Assembly (NCBI RefSeq): GCF_900547205.1
Contig: NZ_URFY01000008.1
Span: forward strand, 71,854-135,853
DNA from: an uncultured Bacteroides sp.
Lineage (GTDB): Bacteria > Bacteroidota > Bacteroidia > Bacteroidales > Bacteroidaceae
Reading direction: 5' to 3'
Length of the DNA: 64,000 nt
Made by a program: the position numbers and the translations under genes. The notes below the pieces were generated by a model that was not told where the DNA came from, did not search any database, and saw nothing but the letters and a program-made list of their open reading frames with translations. Below, piece after piece: positions 1 to 8,237 of this stretch. The number at the start of each line of letters is the position of its first letter. The stretch's first letter is position 1.

Positions 1-1872
1 ATTTCCTCTAGTTAAATCTCGAAGCCAATACAACGCATGGCTGGGAGCATTATCATAAATCAGCTTTGATTCTTCCGCTACTTTAACTCCCAATGATTTC
101 CAACCATCCGCCGAGAAGTAAAATAACTCATATTTATCTCCTACCCGTACAAAGTTATCATCATTGCGAGGTGTATAGCTAATACTTCCTATCTGCCTGG
201 GCGTATTCAAATCCAGACCAATCCAACCCGGCTTTTCCAAACTTGTAAAGAAAGTCAAAGGATCATCATCCATAGCACTCTTGGCAGATGTTGGCTGATT
301 TCCTTTATAGGGTGGGGTAGACATCAATTCGCCTTGCAACTTCACTTGCCCCACACTATCGGCATACCAAGCTACCTCCGCAATATCCCCGGGAAACCAA
401 TCGGCAGATATGTAACGAACATAACGATACTTTGCAGAATCTTTAATCTTGACTCTATTGAACATTTTTCTAGGATAATTTCTCAATTGTAGCAGCACCT
501 TTGCATCACTGAAGTCTTTCTTGTTAGCTGCTTCAAAACGACCGTATCCCATGCGTTGGATATAAGAAATTATACCTCCTTGCAGAGGCCATTTACGTGT
601 AACAGTCATCTGACAACTGTCAGCTTTTGGACGATAATACAGCATACTGCCGCTTTCTTTATCTATCTTAAACGGAAAGCTAGCCTCCTTTAACTTTCCA
701 TTTTGAGCATATAAAGTCATATATATCAATCCTTCTTCAATATCTTTAAAAGTGGCTTTCCCATCTTTATAGCTTCCTTCACCAATCGGAAACCATCCAC
801 GTTTGTTGAAGACAGCCATCCATACAGAATGTTCTTCTTTTTTATCTGTAATCAATTCACAGTCAACCGTAATCTCATTGGAGGGGAAATAGGAAGATGA
901 AACATCTTTCAAGCAGATATCCGCCAATGCCATCCTTAACTTCTTATTTTGCAAAACAGCTTCCAGACGATCTTTCTGTAAAGCATAGGTATGCCGGTAC
1001 ACCTTTCCCTTTCTATAGCCAAACTGATCACTTCTCTTTAGTTTCTGTACCTCGAAATTAAATGGAATTGTATATCCGGTTGTGTCGAGTACTACATTCC
1101 AAACATGAGAAACATGGCTAACCGGTGACCATAAATAAGTGTCAATCGCAGTCGGAATACCTACCGAACGTAATATGTAACACCCAAAGTCTGCAATACT
1201 TGTACAATCTCCCAACTGTAGTTCTAATAAAAGTTGGGCAGATAAACGAGGGCCGATAAGTTCATTTTGGTATTTCCAATGCAGGCTTGATGCATAATTA
1301 CTCATGCAAGAAGTTGCCTCTACTACATCTGTTCCTTGATACAAAGAATCCAGTACAGGCTTGAAGCGATGATAGAAGTCTTTTTTCCAATGAGTCAAAG
1401 GCTCATTCTTTATCCGATATGGAAGGATGAATTCACAGAAATTATTAAAAGAGATGTGCTTGCCCCAAGGAGATTCATTCCATACCTTAAAAGAATATTC
1501 TATATTTTCTATTAAATATTCGGAGGTTATCACCTTAGCATCGTACTCTTTAATCAAATTTCCATAAGGAAAACGCTTCAAGTATTCTAAATGCTTATCA
1601 TAACTATTTGAATCGGCATATTGCCGGAGGGCTATATGTAGCGAATCGAGATCTCTTCCTTTATATGTATAGTATAAAGGCATACTTTCTATAAGGTATG
1701 TAGCCGCCTTCAATTTTAGTGAATCATTTTTATAATGCGCTAAAACTTTCTCGAGTTCCGGACGGTTACTACCGGCGAAAACCAGAGCAGTCTCCAACTC
1801 TCCTTTTTCGGAGGAAGAACAGGAAAGTAGACTAAGCAATATACAAACATATATAAATAGCCGTGTTTTCAT
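1..1872 (-). CDS. Transglutaminase-like lipoprotein with F5/8-type C-terminal region (partial)
   Basis: The reading frame is open from an ATG at 1872 to the window edge (624 codons), so the C-terminus is missing. The N-terminus is a lipoprotein signal ending LLSLLSCSSSEKG. Residues about 215-260 look like a transglutaminase/protease core: GDCTSIADFG holds the candidate Cys and SHVWNVV the His. A beta-rich middle follows, then a discoidin-like stretch near residues 500-620 (DDDPLTFFTS, GWIGLDLNTPRQIG). It probably sits on a membrane face and acts on, or binds, peptide or glycan. It lies 43 bp downstream of the NVEALA peptide gene in the same direction and probably shares its promoter. The substrate is unknown. 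The fold assignment is inferred from motifs. Confidence 0.75.
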   Translation of the reverse strand, partial: MKTRLFIYVCILLSLLSCSSSEKGELETALVFAGSNRPELEKVLAHYKNDSLKLKAATYLIESMPLYYTYKGRDLDSLHIALRQYADSNSYDKHLEYLKRFPYGNLIKEYDAKVITSEYLIENIEYSFKVWNESPWGKHISFNNFCEFILPYRIKNEPLTHWKKDFYHRFKPVLDSLYQGTDVVEATSCMSNYASSLHWKYQNELIGPRLSAQLLLELQLGDCTSIADFGCYILRSVGIPTAIDTYLWSPVSHVSHVWNVVLDTTGYTIPFNFEVQKLKRSDQFGYRKGKVYRHTYALQKDRLEAVLQNKKLRMALADICLKDVSSSYFPSNEITVDCELITDKKEEHSVWMAVFNKRGWFPIGEGSYKDGKATFKDIEEGLIYMTLYAQNGKLKEASFPFKIDKESGSMLYYRPKADSCQMTVTRKWPLQGGIISYIQRMGYGRFEAANKKDFSDAKVLLQLRNYPRKMFNRVKIKDSAKYRYVRYISADWFPGDIAEVAWYADSVGQVKLQGELMSTPPYKGNQPTSAKSAMDDDPLTFFTSLEKPGWIGLDLNTPRQIGSISYTPRNDDNFVRVGDKYELFYFSADGWKSLGVKVAEESKLIYDNAPSHALYWLRDLTRGN

Positions 1873-1915
1873 TATTTTCAATTAGGTTTGTATTAATGAA
1901 GATCCATAAGTTGTC

Positions 1916-2179
1916 TCAAAGGCTGTAACCCTCAATTACATATTTAACTTTATCATGAGTGCGTGGGCAATCCACACTACCTACACCCACACAATATGTT
2001 TTTCCTCCTACTATCTCTCCATCATCTGTCCCATCTTCATCTGCAGCTAGTGCTTCAATATTTTCCAGCAACAAGGAACTAGACTTGGGAGTGTTCATAC
2101 ATTTGTCGTTTACTAAATACAAACTATATACCGCAACAATGACAGTAAGCGGTAATGCCACAAAAATACCTTTTCTCAT
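1916..2179 (-). CDS. NVEALA family small exported peptide
   Basis: An 87-residue protein with an N-terminal hydrophobic segment (residues 5-23) that would act as signal or anchor. It is followed by LLLENIEALA, a variant of the NVEALA motif that defines a Bacteroidales family of small proteins of unknown function. The C-terminal part is acidic then basic and has two cysteines (YCVGVGSVDC) that could form a disulfide. It follows a membrane-bound regulator gene and precedes a transglutaminase-like lipoprotein gene, which suggests a three-gene module. A -7 element at 2213-2220 and a dyad at 2242-2306 lie directly upstream. Confidence 0.8.
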   Translation of the reverse strand: MRKGIFVALPLTVIVAVYSLYLVNDKCMNTPKSSSLLLENIEALAADEDGTDDGEIVGGKTYCVGVGSVDCPRTHDKVKYVIEGYSL

Positions 2180-2212
2180 AATAGCTCTTTATGTTTTATG
2201 AATTATTGGTGG

Positions 2213-2220
2213 CAAATATA
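2213..2220 (-). promoter_or_regulatory. -7 element of NVEALA gene promoter
   Basis: On the minus strand this reads TATATTTG, a match to the Bacteroides -7 consensus TAnnTTTG, 34 bp before the NVEALA start codon. Confidence 0.6.
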
Positions 2221-2241
2221 TAAAGATTGAATCATTTAGTG

Positions 2242-2306
2242 TATAATATGCATCTTACATCTTCTTACATTCCTTGATAAAATGCATATTATAAGGAAAT
2301 GTAAGA
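2242..2306. promoter_or_regulatory. Nested dyad, probable operator upstream of NVEALA gene
   Basis: TATAATATGCAT (2242-2253) is repeated in inverted orientation as ATGCATATTATA (2282-2293). A second inverted pair, CTTACATTCC against GGAAATGTAAG, overlaps it, and CTTACAT also occurs as a direct repeat. The cluster lies just upstream of the NVEALA -7 element and after the regulator gene. It is therefore a good candidate site for the winged-helix regulator encoded next to it, or a hairpin in the intercistronic RNA. Confidence 0.5.
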
Positions 2307-2312
2307 TTTATA

Positions 2313-3356
2313 CTATCTGATTTTCAGTTGATAATTGCCTACGGATACTTTATCAAGAGATAAAGAAGGGAATTCTTTCAAGTAAACTCGTAGGCGATTG
2401 ATAGTCTGATAAACCCTATTTTCATAGTTGCTATCTTTCCATAATTTCTCACTAATTGCATTAACAGATAGAGTATAGTCGTCCCCCTGCAAGAAAAGTT
2501 CCAATAATTCGGCTGTCTGATTTGTTAAGGATACCTGCTTTCCACCCTCACTTATTATTCTTTTCTCTGCATCGAAATTAACATTAGTTCCCAAATTGTA
2601 TAATCTGGTAGCAGTTGATTTCACATCTTTCACCAATACCTCTACTTCTACTTCTACTTCTTTTTCTATTATTATCTTTTCCGGATTCATTCTCCTTCGG
2701 ATAATGGCTGCTACCTTATATATTGCAAAAATAGAAAAGAGATAAAGTAAGGTGTAGGCTATTCCGGCAAATCCTAACACTTGCCATAAAGAGTATTGAA
2801 GATAAAGAAAACAGTGCATTTCACAGCGATAGCCAATCGTAGAGTCCCAAAAAGGTTGTTGATTTTGTAACCAACCACTATCTGATGTTAACAATGAAGA
2901 CGTCTTCTCTTCCAAATCGGTTGAAAATATGCATATTCCTGTACGGCATATCAAATCTTTCTTCTTTAAAAGGTGTTGCCAACTAAGATTTAAAGAATCT
3001 AAATTAACCGGAGACTCTTCAAAAGCACATGAATGAAGTAGTTGAACATCAGAATCCATTGTCACATTCTTCCAATATTTTTCAGGATCAATCTTATATT
3101 TCCTCTGGCCCGATTTATCATGCCACATAATAAATGAGGGTGCCTCACCCTCACTCAGCAATTTCCCGCCATTAAATCCAATAGTAACATCCATATTAGG
3201 TATTCGCTTATATGCTTCTTCGTCAACAGCATTTACAAAGGTCTCCTTCGCTATTTGCTCAATTGCAGTTCGTCTATGTTCGTAATAATAATAACTGCCA
3301 AGCAAAAACAATGCTGTGGCAACGAACAAAAATAGGGTTTTAATCTTTAGCTTCAT
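2313..3356 (-). CDS. Membrane-anchored winged-helix transcriptional regulator
   Basis: 347 residues. A signal-anchor helix (about 6-22) is followed by an extracytoplasmic domain to about residue 190 with several cysteines, then a second membrane helix (about 192-215). After a linker of repeated Glu-Val (EVEVEVEV) comes a C-terminal OmpR/PhoB-like winged helix (about 262-347: LTNQTAELLELFLQ, ENRVYQTINRLRVYL). This is a ToxR-like layout: signal sensed outside, DNA bound from the membrane, no phosphoacceptor domain. The gene directly precedes the NVEALA gene, its likely target. Its own -7 element TACCTTTG lies at 3390-3397. Confidence 0.75.
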   Translation of the reverse strand: MKLKIKTLFLFVATALFLLGSYYYYEHRRTAIEQIAKETFVNAVDEEAYKRIPNMDVTIGFNGGKLLSEGEAPSFIMWHDKSGQRKYKIDPEKYWKNVTMDSDVQLLHSCAFEESPVNLDSLNLSWQHLLKKKDLICRTGICIFSTDLEEKTSSLLTSDSGWLQNQQPFWDSTIGYRCEMHCFLYLQYSLWQVLGFAGIAYTLLYLFSIFAIYKVAAIIRRRMNPEKIIIEKEVEVEVEVLVKDVKSTATRLYNLGTNVNFDAEKRIISEGGKQVSLTNQTAELLELFLQGDDYTLSVNAISEKLWKDSNYENRVYQTINRLRVYLKEFPSLSLDKVSVGNYQLKIR

Positions 3357-3389
3357 CGTTTTGGAACGTTTTTATATGTTTATGTGACA

Positions 3390-3397
3390 CAAAGGTA
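3390..3397 (-). promoter_or_regulatory. -7 element of regulator promoter
   Basis: TACCTTTG on the minus strand matches TAnnTTTG, 34 bp upstream of the membrane-anchored regulator start. Confidence 0.55.
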
Positions 3398-3539
3398 ATG
3401 AAATTTAATTATCTACTTCTTGCATTTAATGATTTTTCTGTATAATCTAATTAGTTCCATAAACGACTCATATCTTTAAAAGATATTATAGTTCGGCATT
3501 AAAAAGAAAACTCTACCTTTACGCCCCAAACTATATATA

Positions 3540-4235
3540 ATGGAAGGTAAACACAAACTATCCATCACCCAGTGGGCACTGGAGGACCGCCCGCGAGAGA
3601 AAATGATGGAGAAGGGAGCAGCAGCATTGAGCGATGCCGAACTACTCGCTATATTAATCGGCTCCGGAAATACGGAAGAGAGTGCTGTTGAACTGATGCG
3701 GCGTATGCTCCTGTCTTGTGATAACAATCTCAATTCGCTGGCGAAATGGGAAGTCTCCGACTACTCCCGTTTCAAAGGTATGGGGCCGGCAAAGAGTGTC
3801 ACCCTGATGGCTGCCCTCGAACTGGGGAAACGACGGAAGCAGCAGGATATCAAAGAAAGGCTTCGCATCACCTGCTCTAAAGACATTTTCGAAATCTTCC
3901 AACCAATCATGTGCGATCTCGTACAAGAAGAGTTCTGGGTTATATTGCTGAATCAGGCTGCGAAACTGATTGATAAGGTTCGCATCAGTACCGGAGGTAT
4001 TGACGGGACCCACGCGGATGTACGCAGCATCCTCAGAGAAGCACTGCTGCAAAGAGCCACACTGATTGCCGTTGTCCATAACCACCCTTCGGGCAACAAT
4101 CGTCCCAGCCAACCGGACAAAACACTGACTGAACATATCCGCAGGGCTGCCGATACAATGAACATTCGATTGATAGACCACGTTATTATTTGTGAGGATA
4201 AGTTTTACAGTTTTGCGGATGAAGGGCTGCTCTGA
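3540..4235 (+). CDS. radC: RadC-family JAB/MPN domain protein
   Basis: 231 residues, the usual length for chromosomal RadC. The N-terminal half has the helix-hairpin-helix-like region (LSDAELLAILIGSG, KGMGPAKSVTLMAALELGKR). The C-terminal JAB/MPN half carries the metal-binding motif HNHPSGNNRPSQPD with its upstream Glu region. The family is historically called a DNA repair protein, but its biochemical role is unsettled. The intact HxH...D motif suggests a functional metal site. A probable promoter for the next gene starts just after its stop. Confidence 0.9.
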   Translation: MEGKHKLSITQWALEDRPREKMMEKGAAALSDAELLAILIGSGNTEESAVELMRRMLLSCDNNLNSLAKWEVSDYSRFKGMGPAKSVTLMAALELGKRRKQQDIKERLRITCSKDIFEIFQPIMCDLVQEEFWVILLNQAAKLIDKVRISTGGIDGTHADVRSILREALLQRATLIAVVHNHPSGNNRPSQPDKTLTEHIRRAADTMNIRLIDHVIICEDKFYSFADEGLL

Positions 4236-4249
4236 ATGAATTTATTCTT

Positions 4250-4257
4250 TATCTTTG
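4250..4257 (+). promoter_or_regulatory. -7 element upstream of MIP18-family gene
   Basis: TATCTTTG matches the Bacteroides -7 consensus and lies 24 bp before the ATG at 4282, so the gene probably has its own promoter after radC. Confidence 0.5.
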
Positions 4258-4281
4258 CATTATTATAAAAAGAAAGACCTT

Positions 4282-4593
4282 ATGGAAAAATTTGAAATAG
4301 AAGAAAAGATTGTAGCTATGCTCAAGACGGTATACGACCCGGAGATTCCGGTGAATGTATACGATCTCGGACTGATTTATAAGATTGATGTCTCCGACAG
4401 CGGAGAGGTAGTGCTCGATATGACCCTGACAGCACCCAACTGTCCGGCTGCCGATTTCATCATGGAAGATATCCGCCAGAAAGTAGAATCGGTGGAAGGC
4501 GTGAACTCAGCAACCATTGACCTGGTGTTCGAACCGGAGTGGGACAAGGATATGATGAGTGAGGAAGCAAAGCTTGAACTGGGATTCCTTTAG
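4282..4593 (+). CDS. MIP18/SufT-like iron-sulfur cluster assembly protein (DUF59)
   Basis: 103 residues from the ATG at 4282. An upstream in-frame ATG at 4255 overlaps the -7 element and is less likely. The protein is one MIP18 (PaaD/SufT) domain: TVYDPEIPVNVYDLGLIYKI carries the family DPE and DLGL signature, and TLTAPNCPAADF contains the conserved cysteine. Members help mature [4Fe-4S] proteins. No suf genes lie nearby. The gene is followed 57 bp later by the LpxH-type phosphatase, perhaps on the same transcript. Confidence 0.85.
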   Translation: MEKFEIEEKIVAMLKTVYDPEIPVNVYDLGLIYKIDVSDSGEVVLDMTLTAPNCPAADFIMEDIRQKVESVEGVNSATIDLVFEPEWDKDMMSEEAKLELGFL

Positions 4594-4650
4594 TTTCCCG
4601 GTTGCGTGTCACTCCTTACTCTAAACTCACTACTTAAATATGAAAGACGA

Positions 4651-5415
4651 ATGAAGAACGTTTATTTCCTTTCCGATGCACATCTGGGCTCCCGTGCCAT
4701 AGAACACGGACGTACTCAGGAACGACGCTTAGTGAATTTCCTCGACAGTATAAAGCATAAAGCTTCCGCCATCTATCTCTTGGGAGATATGTTCGACTAC
4801 TGGTATGAATTTCGCTTGGTAGTCCCCAAAGGCTACACCCGCTTTCTGGGCAAACTTTCCGAACTGACGGATATGGGAGTGGAGATTCACTTCTTTACCG
4901 GCAATCATGACATCTGGTGCGGAGACTATCTCACCAAAGAGTGTGGCGTGATTATGCACCGCGAACCACTGACTACCGAAATCTATGGAAAAGAATTCTA
5001 TCTAGCCCATGGTGATGGCCTTGGCGACCCCGACAAGAAGTTCAAACTGCTCCGCCGGATGTTCCACAGCCAGACCCTTCAGACAATGTTTTCCGCCATC
5101 CATCCCCGATGGAGCGTAGAACTGGGACTGACGTGGGCAAAGCGCAGCCGACAGAAACGTGTGGACGGTAAAGAACCGGATTATATGGGAGAGAATCAGG
5201 AACATCTGGTGCTCTACACAAAGGAGTATCTCAAAAGCCATCCCAACATCAACTTCTTCATTTACGGGCATCGCCACATTGAGCTGGACTTGATGCTAAG
5301 CGCCACATCCCGAGTGCTGATTCTGGGAGATTGGATTAATTACTTCTCGTATGCCGTGTTCGATGGAGAAAACCTTTTCCTTGAAGAATATGTAGAAGGC
5401 GAAACGCAAGCCTGA
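4651..5415 (+). CDS. lpxH: UDP-2,3-diacylglucosamine diphosphatase (LpxH-type)
   Basis: 254 residues from ATG 4651 (MKNVYFLSDAHLGS). This start is preferred to the upstream one at 4606 because homology begins here. All five calcineurin-like phosphoesterase blocks are visible: DAHLG, GDMFDYW, GNHD, HGDGLGD and GHRH. LpxH removes UMP from UDP-2,3-diacylglucosamine in lipid A synthesis at the inner membrane. The exact substrate is inferred from the family; LpxH-like paralogues exist. The gene ends at a shared bidirectional terminator facing susE. Confidence 0.8.
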   Translation: MKNVYFLSDAHLGSRAIEHGRTQERRLVNFLDSIKHKASAIYLLGDMFDYWYEFRLVVPKGYTRFLGKLSELTDMGVEIHFFTGNHDIWCGDYLTKECGVIMHREPLTTEIYGKEFYLAHGDGLGDPDKKFKLLRRMFHSQTLQTMFSAIHPRWSVELGLTWAKRSRQKRVDGKEPDYMGENQEHLVLYTKEYLKSHPNINFFIYGHRHIELDLMLSATSRVLILGDWINYFSYAVFDGENLFLEEYVEGETQA

Positions 5416-5422
5416 ATAATAT

Positions 5423-5460
5423 AAAAAAGCTACCTCAAATTACTTGAAGTAGCTTTTTTT
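5423..5460. terminator. Bidirectional terminator between lpxH and susE
   Basis: A 10-bp stem (GCTACCTCAA with TTGAAGTAGC, one mismatch) around ATTAC is flanked by A-run on the left and T-run on the right. It can therefore stop transcription from both convergent genes. It marks the end of the sus operon directly after susE. Confidence 0.85.
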
Positions 5461-5477
5461 ATAGAGAGTCTATCTTA

Positions 5478-6611
5478 TTATTTCTTTGTCACAATCAATT
5501 TAGCTTTCACCTTATTGAAGTACAGTTTAATGATATAACTGCCATCTTCGCTTACTTTGAAGTTGTCATCACTGCCAGCCGCTTCAAATTCTCCTTCTAC
5601 AGAACTTGTATTAAACTGACTCGCCCAAGCATTGTCCGCACGAATCTTCCAAGTATCATTCGCTTTAAAATCAACTGTAGCTGTCAGGTAGTAATCTCTT
5701 TTACCTGAAGCATCCGTGTCGAAGGCCAAAGTCATTGGCGTATCGGGAGCGTTATTACCCCAGCCGTTGTGTGCGCCGCAAATACCCCAGCTTTCAGCAG
5801 AAGCTTTCACCGACAAAGCCAAGGTTAAGGTTGTTTTATCAAGAGAGAATTTATAAGAGAACTTGTCGAAGCACTTGATATCGCCTGTACCGGTAGCTAC
5901 TGTGATAGTCTCCGGATTCATCGGTTCCGTTGCATCATATCCCCAACCAACAGTCCATGATGCCTCAGGAGTAATCTTCCAACCATCTTTCGCTTTACTT
6001 CCAAACACTACCCAACCTTCATATATTCCATCGTCATTGGCAGAATACAACATCTGGCATTGCCCGAATGAATCGTCCGGACTAGCCCAATCACAATATG
6101 CTCCCGGCAGATATACCTTCGGATATTCGGGTTCGCCGATGAACGGAGTGATTTGCGTAGATGCTACATTTGAATAGAATGAGCTGACGGCATCCGAAAT
6201 AGAAGAAGAAATACGAATCTCAAAGTCGTAAGGCTGAACTTCCACTTCCATTTCATACTTTTTGAACAGCCTTTGTATCTGTACATTCAAATCCTTTGTG
6301 GTAATGGCATAAGGTCCTTCGTCCGTAGAAGAATACAATGTAACGGCGTTTTCAAAGTCTTTCCCTTTCAGGTCCATCTGCAAAGAGTTGATGATTTGGG
6401 CTGCATACCCAGCCTGCGGCTTAGTCCATTTAAACTCGATGGCGGTAGATTGAGCTTTGTTCGCATCGAGCACGTAACTGTCGCTGATGCCGGACAGTAC
6501 GCTGGGAGTCACTTCACTTTCGTTGTAATACACCTTGTCCAAATCACTGTCGCAAGCACTGAATGCCACTAGTGAAAGGCATAATGCTGATATATATTTC
6601 AATATTTTCAT
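5478..6611 (-). CDS. susE: SusE-type starch-binding outer membrane lipoprotein
   Basis: 377 residues, close to SusE of B. thetaiotaomicron (about 387). The lipoprotein signal ends LSLVAFSACDSD, where the acidic residues after Cys fit surface export. An N-terminal Ig-like domain (about 35-160) is followed by two tandem starch-binding modules (about 165-270 and 275-377). These carry aromatic patches such as GAYCDWASPDD, SWTVGWGY, GAHNGWGNN and NAWASQF. SusE holds starch chains at the cell surface beside SusC/D. It is the last gene of the operon here: the terminator follows at once, so no susF or susG lies downstream. Confidence 0.9.
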   Translation of the reverse strand: MKILKYISALCLSLVAFSACDSDLDKVYYNESEVTPSVLSGISDSYVLDANKAQSTAIEFKWTKPQAGYAAQIINSLQMDLKGKDFENAVTLYSSTDEGPYAITTKDLNVQIQRLFKKYEMEVEVQPYDFEIRISSSISDAVSSFYSNVASTQITPFIGEPEYPKVYLPGAYCDWASPDDSFGQCQMLYSANDDGIYEGWVVFGSKAKDGWKITPEASWTVGWGYDATEPMNPETITVATGTGDIKCFDKFSYKFSLDKTTLTLALSVKASAESWGICGAHNGWGNNAPDTPMTLAFDTDASGKRDYYLTATVDFKANDTWKIRADNAWASQFNTSSVEGEFEAAGSDDNFKVSEDGSYIIKLYFNKVKAKLIVTKK

Positions 6612-6629
6612 ATCCGTGAATCGTTTATA

Positions 6630-8225
6630 TTATTTATAGCCTTCATTTTGTTCCAGTGATCCGTTCACACTCATATCTGAAATAGGAATAGGGAACAGGT
6701 TGTATCGGTCGTTGACACCTACACCGCTTATCACGCCCCCTTTGGCAGGCCAGGTATAAGAATCCGAGGTATATTTGCCGAAACGAATCAGGTCCATGCG
6801 GCGTACGCCTTCCCAATAAAGTTCGCGTCCTCTTTCGTCCAAAATGTTCTGGTAGTTGTTGGCTCTCAACCAAGATGCATCAATCTTGTTATGAGCGGTT
6901 TCTCCGTAAGCACGGTCGCGCAACGCGTTCACGTAGCCTACTGCTGCGTCGATATCGCCACCTTCACCGCCACGTGCCACAGATTCGGCATACATAAGGT
7001 AAACGTCGGCAAGGCGGAACAACGGGAAATCGGTGTCTACCCAAAGACGATCTTGTCCCTGCTCTCCTTTGCTGGTGAGGTTGGAATATTTGCGTATGCC
7101 CCATCCTTCAAGTTCAAAGTTTCCTTGCACGGTGGTAGTAATCTGGTAGTTGCACTTGCCTTCGTAGTCATCGAAGATACCTCGTTTGTCCAATATCTCT
7201 TCGGGCTTCCGGTTCTCGTTGTCTGCAAAGTCGAACAATTCTACTAAGTTTTGCGTACTGCGGAATTGGCTCCAACCTTCGCGAACGCCATCGCTCGCTC
7301 CTTTACGTGCGCCAACGATAAGCGCTGTCATACCCCATGATTGAGTCTTTAAGCCGTCAAAGATAACCGGATAGATAATTTCCTTCAATGTTTCCGGATT
7401 CTCACCGTTGTCTGCTTTGAACAAATCGGCATACTTCTCAGCCAAAGAGTAATGAGGGATGATTCGTTTGCAAGCTGTGATACAATCAGTGTAGCGCGGC
7501 TGTCCTGTGTATACTTCGGCATTGAGGTACATACGCGCCAACAATGCATCGACTACCGTTTGGTCGGCACGTCCATATTCTGCACGGGTTGCCGGAAGGT
7601 CGGTTCTAATGGCGTTCAGTTCACTTTCAATCCAGTTGAACATCTCCGCACGTGAAAGTTGCGACGGGGTGAGCGAATAATTATCCTCGGTGATGAATGG
7701 CGGTCTGCCGAAAGCATCCATCAATACGAAATAGGCTAAAGCCCTGTTGAAACGTGCCTGTGCAGCATAGCTGTTTTGATCGATATCTGCCGGAGCATTG
7801 TATACGTTTTTCATAAACTCATTGCACAGTGCTACTACGTACATACAGCGTTGGTACACACCTTCAATGATTTCATTTTTGCTGGTGCTCCACGTCATAC
7901 CGTTGATTTCGCTAATCCATGCCTCATTTCCCGCATTCTTACATTGGTCAGATGATTGCTCTTGCATTGTCCACCAGCAGCGCATCAGTACAGTACGGCC
8001 ACCATCCAGTCCTGCGATATCGGATTCACTTCCGCTTTGGCCGGAGAGAGCCCACACTGAATATATTTTATTTAATCCTTTGGTATAACTTGCGGCATCT
8101 GTATAAGCCTTCTCCGCTGTCACTACGGTAGGGTCGAGCGGCAATACATCCAAATCGCCTACGCAACCAGTGAAACTCGTGAGGCAAGCCAATAATGAAA
8201 CAATTATATAATATTTCTTTTTCAT
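6630..8225 (-). CDS. susD: SusD starch-binding outer membrane lipoprotein
   Basis: 531 residues (about 551 in B. thetaiotaomicron). The lipoprotein signal ends TSFTGCVGDLDVLP. The TPR-rich SusD fold is seen in ARFNRALAYFVLMDAFGRPPF and in ADQTVVDALLARMYLNAEVY. The C-terminal RagB/SusD region includes FPLFRLADVYLMYAESV and ILDERGRELYWEGVRRMDLIRFGKY. SusD sits as the lid on SusC and captures maltooligosaccharides. It follows susC by 12 bp and precedes susE by 18 bp in one operon. Confidence 0.95.
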   Translation of the reverse strand: MKKKYYIIVSLLACLTSFTGCVGDLDVLPLDPTVVTAEKAYTDAASYTKGLNKIYSVWALSGQSGSESDIAGLDGGRTVLMRCWWTMQEQSSDQCKNAGNEAWISEINGMTWSTSKNEIIEGVYQRCMYVVALCNEFMKNVYNAPADIDQNSYAAQARFNRALAYFVLMDAFGRPPFITEDNYSLTPSQLSRAEMFNWIESELNAIRTDLPATRAEYGRADQTVVDALLARMYLNAEVYTGQPRYTDCITACKRIIPHYSLAEKYADLFKADNGENPETLKEIIYPVIFDGLKTQSWGMTALIVGARKGASDGVREGWSQFRSTQNLVELFDFADNENRKPEEILDKRGIFDDYEGKCNYQITTTVQGNFELEGWGIRKYSNLTSKGEQGQDRLWVDTDFPLFRLADVYLMYAESVARGGEGGDIDAAVGYVNALRDRAYGETAHNKIDASWLRANNYQNILDERGRELYWEGVRRMDLIRFGKYTSDSYTWPAKGGVISGVGVNDRYNLFPIPISDMSVNGSLEQNEGYK

Positions 8226-8237
8226 GATATTCCGGTT

